Positions 60,644-64,000 of a DNA stretch of 64,000 bases are shown here, piece after piece (within the stretch, counting starts at the first letter, position 1; every line of letters starts with the position of its first letter). Location of the stretch: NCBI GenBank assembly GCA_016937175.1, contig JAFGWL010000018.1, forward strand, positions 1 to 64,000, given 5' to 3'. The position numbers and the translations under genes are program-made. This stretch comes from Candidatus Mcinerneyibacteriota bacterium (GTDB lineage Bacteria; Macinerneyibacteriota; Macinerneyibacteria; Macinerneyibacteriales; DSCS01). The notes under the pieces were generated by a model. It was given only the letters and a program-made list of their open reading frames with translations, searched no databases and was not told where the DNA came from.

Positions 60644-62680
60644 TTATTTTTTTGCTGCTTTCTTCAAAGACTGCCGGACAAGATCCGGGTCGGGGATATA
60701 GGGCAGGGTGATATGGTCCTTCCCCCTGAATGTTTTATTATACTCCATACTCGTGGCCATGGCATTCTCATTCCGGGCCCAGGCCCTGCGGGCGACTCCA
60801 CCCATGACATCCCAGGGAATGGCATTCCGGATGATCTCGTCAGTTTCTTCTCTTCCGTCCAGAAGAAGCCCGAAGCCGCCGTTGATGGCTTTCCCGATCC
60901 CGACACCGCCTCCGTTATGAAGCGCGATAAGAGTCATCCCCCGGGCAGCATTTCCGGCGAAACAGTTGACGGCCATCTCCGCCATGACATTACTGCCGTC
61001 TTTGATATTGGCAGTCTCGCGGAAAGGAGAATCCGTCCCTCCGGTATCATGGTGGTCGCGACCCAGCATGACAGGGCCTATCTCCCCGTTGCGGACCATC
61101 TCGTTAAACTTCAGGGCGATATTCATCCGGCCCAGGGCGTCCTGATAGAGGATCCGCGCCTGGGTCCCCACCACAAGGTTATTTTTATCGGCATCTTTGA
61201 TCCAGACATGATTATCCCTGTCCTGATAGCGGCGGTTGGGATCGATGCAGGCAGCCGCAGCGGCATCGGTCCTGAGAAGGTCCTCCTTCTTCCCCGAAAG
61301 ACAGACCCACCTGAAGGGGCCGTATCCATAGTCAAAGAGTTGAGGGCCGAGAATATCCTCCACGTAGGAGGGAAACACAAAGCCCTCTTTCTCATCTTTT
61401 CCATTTTTGGAGATCTCGGTGACCCCTGCATCGAAGACCGCTTTCATAAAGCTGTTCCCGTAGTCGAAAAAGTAGACACCGCGCCCGACCAATGTCTTGA
61501 TAAGCTCATAATGTTTCTGAAGAGAGCGGTCCACCAGCTTGACAAAGGTCTTTTTATCCTGTTCCAGAAGACGCGTCCGCTCTTCAAAGGTAACGCCCTG
61601 GGGGCAGTATCCTCCGTCATAAACAGCATGACAGGAAGTCTGGTCAGAGAGCAGGTCGATATGTCTCTCCGCCTTGACGGCATACTCCAGCAGGTCCACG
61701 ATATTTCCGTGATAGGCTATAGAAAGTGCCTTTCCCTTCCGGGCAGCCTCTTCAGCCAGCGAAAAAGCTTCTTCAGGGCTTTGGCACACGACAGAGACCC
61801 ATCCCTGGGAATGGCGGGTTTCGATGCGTGAAGCATCCACTTCAGCAAAGATCCCTACACCGTTGGCGATCTCCACCGCTTTGGGCTGAGCACCGCTCAT
61901 CCCCCCCAGGCCTGAAGAGACAAAGAGTTTCCCTGTCAGGTCTCCGTCGGCGGGGACCCCCAGCTTCATCCTCCCGGCATTGAGAATGGTGCTGTAGGTG
62001 CCATGGACGATCCCCTGAGGCCCGATATACATCCAGCCCCCGGCGGTCATCTGCCCGTAATTGGCGACTCCCATAGCTGCAGCGCGGTTCCAGTTCTCCA
62101 CATCGTCAAACATCCCGATCATAAGGGCATTGGTCAGGATCACCCGAGGCGCACCGGGATGGGAGTGAAAAAGTCCTGCCGGATGCCCTGAATGAAGGAC
62201 CAGTGTCTGTTCTTCCGTCATCTCCCGGAGATAGAACTTGATGAGATGATACTGCATCCAGTTTTGACAGACCTGTCCCGTCTCGCCGTAGGTCACCAGT
62301 TCATAGGGGTAGAGCGCTACGTCAAAATCAAGGTTATTGTCGATCATCACCTGAAAGGCTTTACCCGCCAGTGTCTTTCCCGGATACTCTTCCACCGGTT
62401 TCCCCTTGAGAGATCCCTGAGGACGAAAGCGGTATCCATAGATCCGGCCCCTGGTAATCAACTCTTCGGCAAATTCAGGAGCCAAAACCTCATGCCACTT
62501 TTCCGGGATGTAGCGGAGGGCATTGGCCAGAGCCAATTCCATATCGTGTGCAGAAAGGTTTAACTCTCTTTTGGGGGCTCTCCGTATCCCCTCCCGGAAT
62601 ACCGCAGGCGGGGGCAGTTCTTTAAAGACAGCATCCAGTTTAATGTCCATGGATTGCGAGATATCATGATTGGATAGCAT
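60644..62680 (-). CDS. hutU: Urocanate hydratase, long type
   Basis: 678 aa, about 120 more than the common bacterial HutU (about 555) and near the size of the animal enzyme. Core motifs: YGQMTAGGWMYIGPQGIVHGT, SSGLGGMSGAQPKAVEIANG, ADGCH-type region replaced by PVMLGRDHHDTGGTDSPFRET, and the glycine-rich GMTLIALHNGGGVGIGKAI. Converts urocanate to imidazolone propionate with bound NAD. Fifteen bases after hutH; AAGGAGG before the ATG. No hutI or hutG inside the window. Confidence 0.94.
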   Translation of the reverse strand: MLSNHDISQSMDIKLDAVFKELPPPAVFREGIRRAPKRELNLSAHDMELALANALRYIPEKWHEVLAPEFAEELITRGRIYGYRFRPQGSLKGKPVEEYPGKTLAGKAFQVMIDNNLDFDVALYPYELVTYGETGQVCQNWMQYHLIKFYLREMTEEQTLVLHSGHPAGLFHSHPGAPRVILTNALMIGMFDDVENWNRAAAMGVANYGQMTAGGWMYIGPQGIVHGTYSTILNAGRMKLGVPADGDLTGKLFVSSGLGGMSGAQPKAVEIANGVGIFAEVDASRIETRHSQGWVSVVCQSPEEAFSLAEEAARKGKALSIAYHGNIVDLLEYAVKAERHIDLLSDQTSCHAVYDGGYCPQGVTFEERTRLLEQDKKTFVKLVDRSLQKHYELIKTLVGRGVYFFDYGNSFMKAVFDAGVTEISKNGKDEKEGFVFPSYVEDILGPQLFDYGYGPFRWVCLSGKKEDLLRTDAAAAACIDPNRRYQDRDNHVWIKDADKNNLVVGTQARILYQDALGRMNIALKFNEMVRNGEIGPVMLGRDHHDTGGTDSPFRETANIKDGSNVMAEMAVNCFAGNAARGMTLIALHNGGGVGIGKAINGGFGLLLDGREETDEIIRNAIPWDVMGGVARRAWARNENAMATSMEYNKTFRGKDHITLPYIPDPDLVRQSLKKAAKK

Positions 62681-62695
62681 AGAGACCTCCTTTTC

Positions 62696-64000
62696 TCAGG
62701 GCAGCAACGGCTTCCCCAGAGCTTTTTCCACAATTTCGATAAAATCACCGGAATAGAAAAGATCCCGGACAGCCTCGATCTCCGGCTTGAACCAGCGGTC
62801 TTCGTTCAGAGGAGGCATCTTGTCCAGAATAAGGGAAGCGGCTATATCGACTCCTTCCCCGCCTCTGTGGGGTTTTCTATAGGTGAGTCCCTGGGCAGCT
62901 GCCATGGCTTCGATAGCATATATATAGTAGACATTCTCTGTGATCATCTGCAGCTGACGGGCAGCGATAGTCCCCATGCTTACATGGTCCTCCTTCCCGG
63001 CCGATGTCGGGATGGAATCAACAGAGGCCGGGTGGGCCAGGACCTTGTTCTCAGAGACCAGGCTCGCAGCCACATATTGGGGGATCATCCAGCCGGAATT
63101 CACCCCTCCTTTTTCAGTCAGGAAAGCCGGCAATCCCCTGTTGTAAGCAGGATGGACCAGTCGGTCGATACGGCGCTCGGAAATATTACCCCATTCCGCT
63201 ACAGCCGTCTTCATAAAATCCATGGCAAGGGCCACGGGCTGGCCGTGAAAATTCCCCCCGGAAATTGCCTCATCCTCAAAGATCAGGGGATTGTCTGTAA
63301 CGCTGTTGATCTCTGTCTCCACGACATTGACGGCATACCGCAGGGCATCTTTCGAGGCTCCATGCACCTGGGGCATACACCTTAAAGAGTAAGCGTCCTG
63401 CACCTCGTCACAATCGAGGTGGGAAGCCCGGATGGCACTCCCTTTAAGCAGCTCACGCAGATTGGTTGCTGCCGCCCCCTGTCCCCGGTGAGGACGAAGC
63501 AGGTTGATCCGCTCATCAAAAGCCTTGTCTGTCCCTAAAAGAGCATCCAGGGACATGGCGCCGACGATATCGGACAATACAGAAAGCCTTTTCACCCTGT
63601 AGAGAGCCAAAGCTCCTATGGCCGTCATGACCTGGGTCCCGTTGATGAGAGCCAATCCCTCTTTGGCCAATAGGGTATGCGTCTTGATGCCGGCCCTTTT
63701 CATGGCCTCTTTGCCGGCAAGGCGCTCGCCCCGGTAATCGGCCTCTCCCTCGCCCATAAGGACAAGCATGACATGGGCCAGAGGAGCCAGGTCTCCGCTT
63801 GCGCCCACGGAGCCCTGGGAGGGGACCACAGGATGGACTCCTCTATTGATCATTTCTGTAAGGGCCTCCACAGCCTCCAGAGTAATACCGGAAAAACCCA
63901 GCGCGAGGGCGTTGATACGCAAAAGCATAATGGCCCGCACAGTCTCCGCGGGAAGAGGAGTGCCCACCCCAACGGCATGGGACAAAATCAGGTTTCTCTG
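62696..64000 (-). CDS. hutH: Histidine ammonia-lyase (5' end beyond window)
   Basis: 434 codons present, reading frame open to the right edge; the edge codons give QRNLILSHAVGVGTPL, a segment about 65-80 residues into HutH, so the true start is outside. The MIO-forming ASG is in VGASGDLAPLAHVML; other signatures are NGTQVMTAIGALALY, YSLRCMPQVHGASKD and GNFHGQPVALAMDF. Removes ammonia from histidine to give urocanate, the substrate of the next gene. Confidence 0.95.
   Translation of the reverse strand, partial: QRNLILSHAVGVGTPLPAETVRAIMLLRINALALGFSGITLEAVEALTEMINRGVHPVVPSQGSVGASGDLAPLAHVMLVLMGEGEADYRGERLAGKEAMKRAGIKTHTLLAKEGLALINGTQVMTAIGALALYRVKRLSVLSDIVGAMSLDALLGTDKAFDERINLLRPHRGQGAAATNLRELLKGSAIRASHLDCDEVQDAYSLRCMPQVHGASKDALRYAVNVVETEINSVTDNPLIFEDEAISGGNFHGQPVALAMDFMKTAVAEWGNISERRIDRLVHPAYNRGLPAFLTEKGGVNSGWMIPQYVAASLVSENKVLAHPASVDSIPTSAGKEDHVSMGTIAARQLQMITENVYYIYAIEAMAAAQGLTYRKPHRGGEGVDIAASLILDKMPPLNEDRWFKPEIEAVRDLFYSGDFIEIVEKALGKPLLP

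Noticed and set aside
60713..61831. 372-codon open frame antisense to hutU
   Set aside because: Shadow frame of a certain gene with no start signal.

Overview
This 64 kb window is a dense bacterial chromosomal segment, about 50% GC, with roughly 63 protein genes, one tRNA and almost no mobile DNA. I saw no insertion sequence, phage gene, CRISPR array or rRNA. The organism has two membranes: TonB/ExbB/ExbD/ExbD, a BtuB-like receptor, an OmpA-type porin fusion and a small beta-barrel protein are all encoded. Several Fe-S proteins, an [FeFe]-hydrogenase-like sensor cluster and FeoAB point to an anaerobic or low-oxygen life. The exbB-exbD-exbD-tonB order, FecR proteins with signal peptides, the barrel/Ig/OmpA fusion and the PHP/DRTGG/hydrogenase cluster suggest a spirochaete or a related deep diderm phylum. 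The long SecA with extra insertions would also fit FCB-type groups, so the phylum stays open.

Layout. 1-3.7 kb (minus): a FecR protein, SurE, two stand-alone cyclic-nucleotide-binding domains and a truncated GAF/PAS-like protein, then YjbQ. A tRNA-Leu(CAA) sits at 3.7 kb. 3.8-7.9 kb (minus): three tandem M42 aminopeptidases followed by a PspF-type sigma-54 activator. 8-12 kb: a TPR protein, then folC, an ECF-like sigma factor, a membrane protein and a second FecR protein. 12-15.4 kb: a two-subunit amino-acid/amine dehydrogenase with a multi-cluster Fe-S flavoprotein. 15.4-21.4 kb: nadE, TPR, aminotransferase and the TonB energising system. 21.5-30.1 kb: one long envelope operon (PQQ-propeller sensor, lytic transglycosylase, two M23 peptidases, secA, pgeF-like, bioY). 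30.2-33.1 kb (plus): two membrane-associated proteins, one with a DUF4388-like domain.

33.1-44.7 kb (minus): dgt, ribD-ribE-ribBA-ribH-nusB, a phosphoesterase, the OmpA fusion, two DRTGG proteins, PHP, two ATPases and a hydrogenase-like sensor. 44.8-47.2 kb (plus): gdhA and an orphan tungstate/molybdate-type binding lipoprotein. 47.3-48.7 kb (minus): speD-speE behind a leader that can fold into two mutually exclusive structures; this is the most interesting signal in the window. 49.5-53.4 kb (plus): a cobalamin riboswitch with btuB, then an RNA methyltransferase and ndk. 53.4-60 kb (minus): an outer-membrane protein, feoA-feoB with a small Cys-rich protein, a Na+/H+ antiporter with a PTS-IIA-like partner, and a subtilase lipoprotein. 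60.6-64 kb (minus): hutH-hutU (histidine degradation), cut by the window edge.

No intergenic stretch exceeds 300 bases. The longest gaps (48568-48764 and 49452-49704) are filled by promoters and leader RNAs. Start codons were chosen by Shine-Dalgarno position and overlap with the upstream stop, so several starts are internal to the longest reading frame. At least three genes seem to be transcribed from their own start codon (leaderless).
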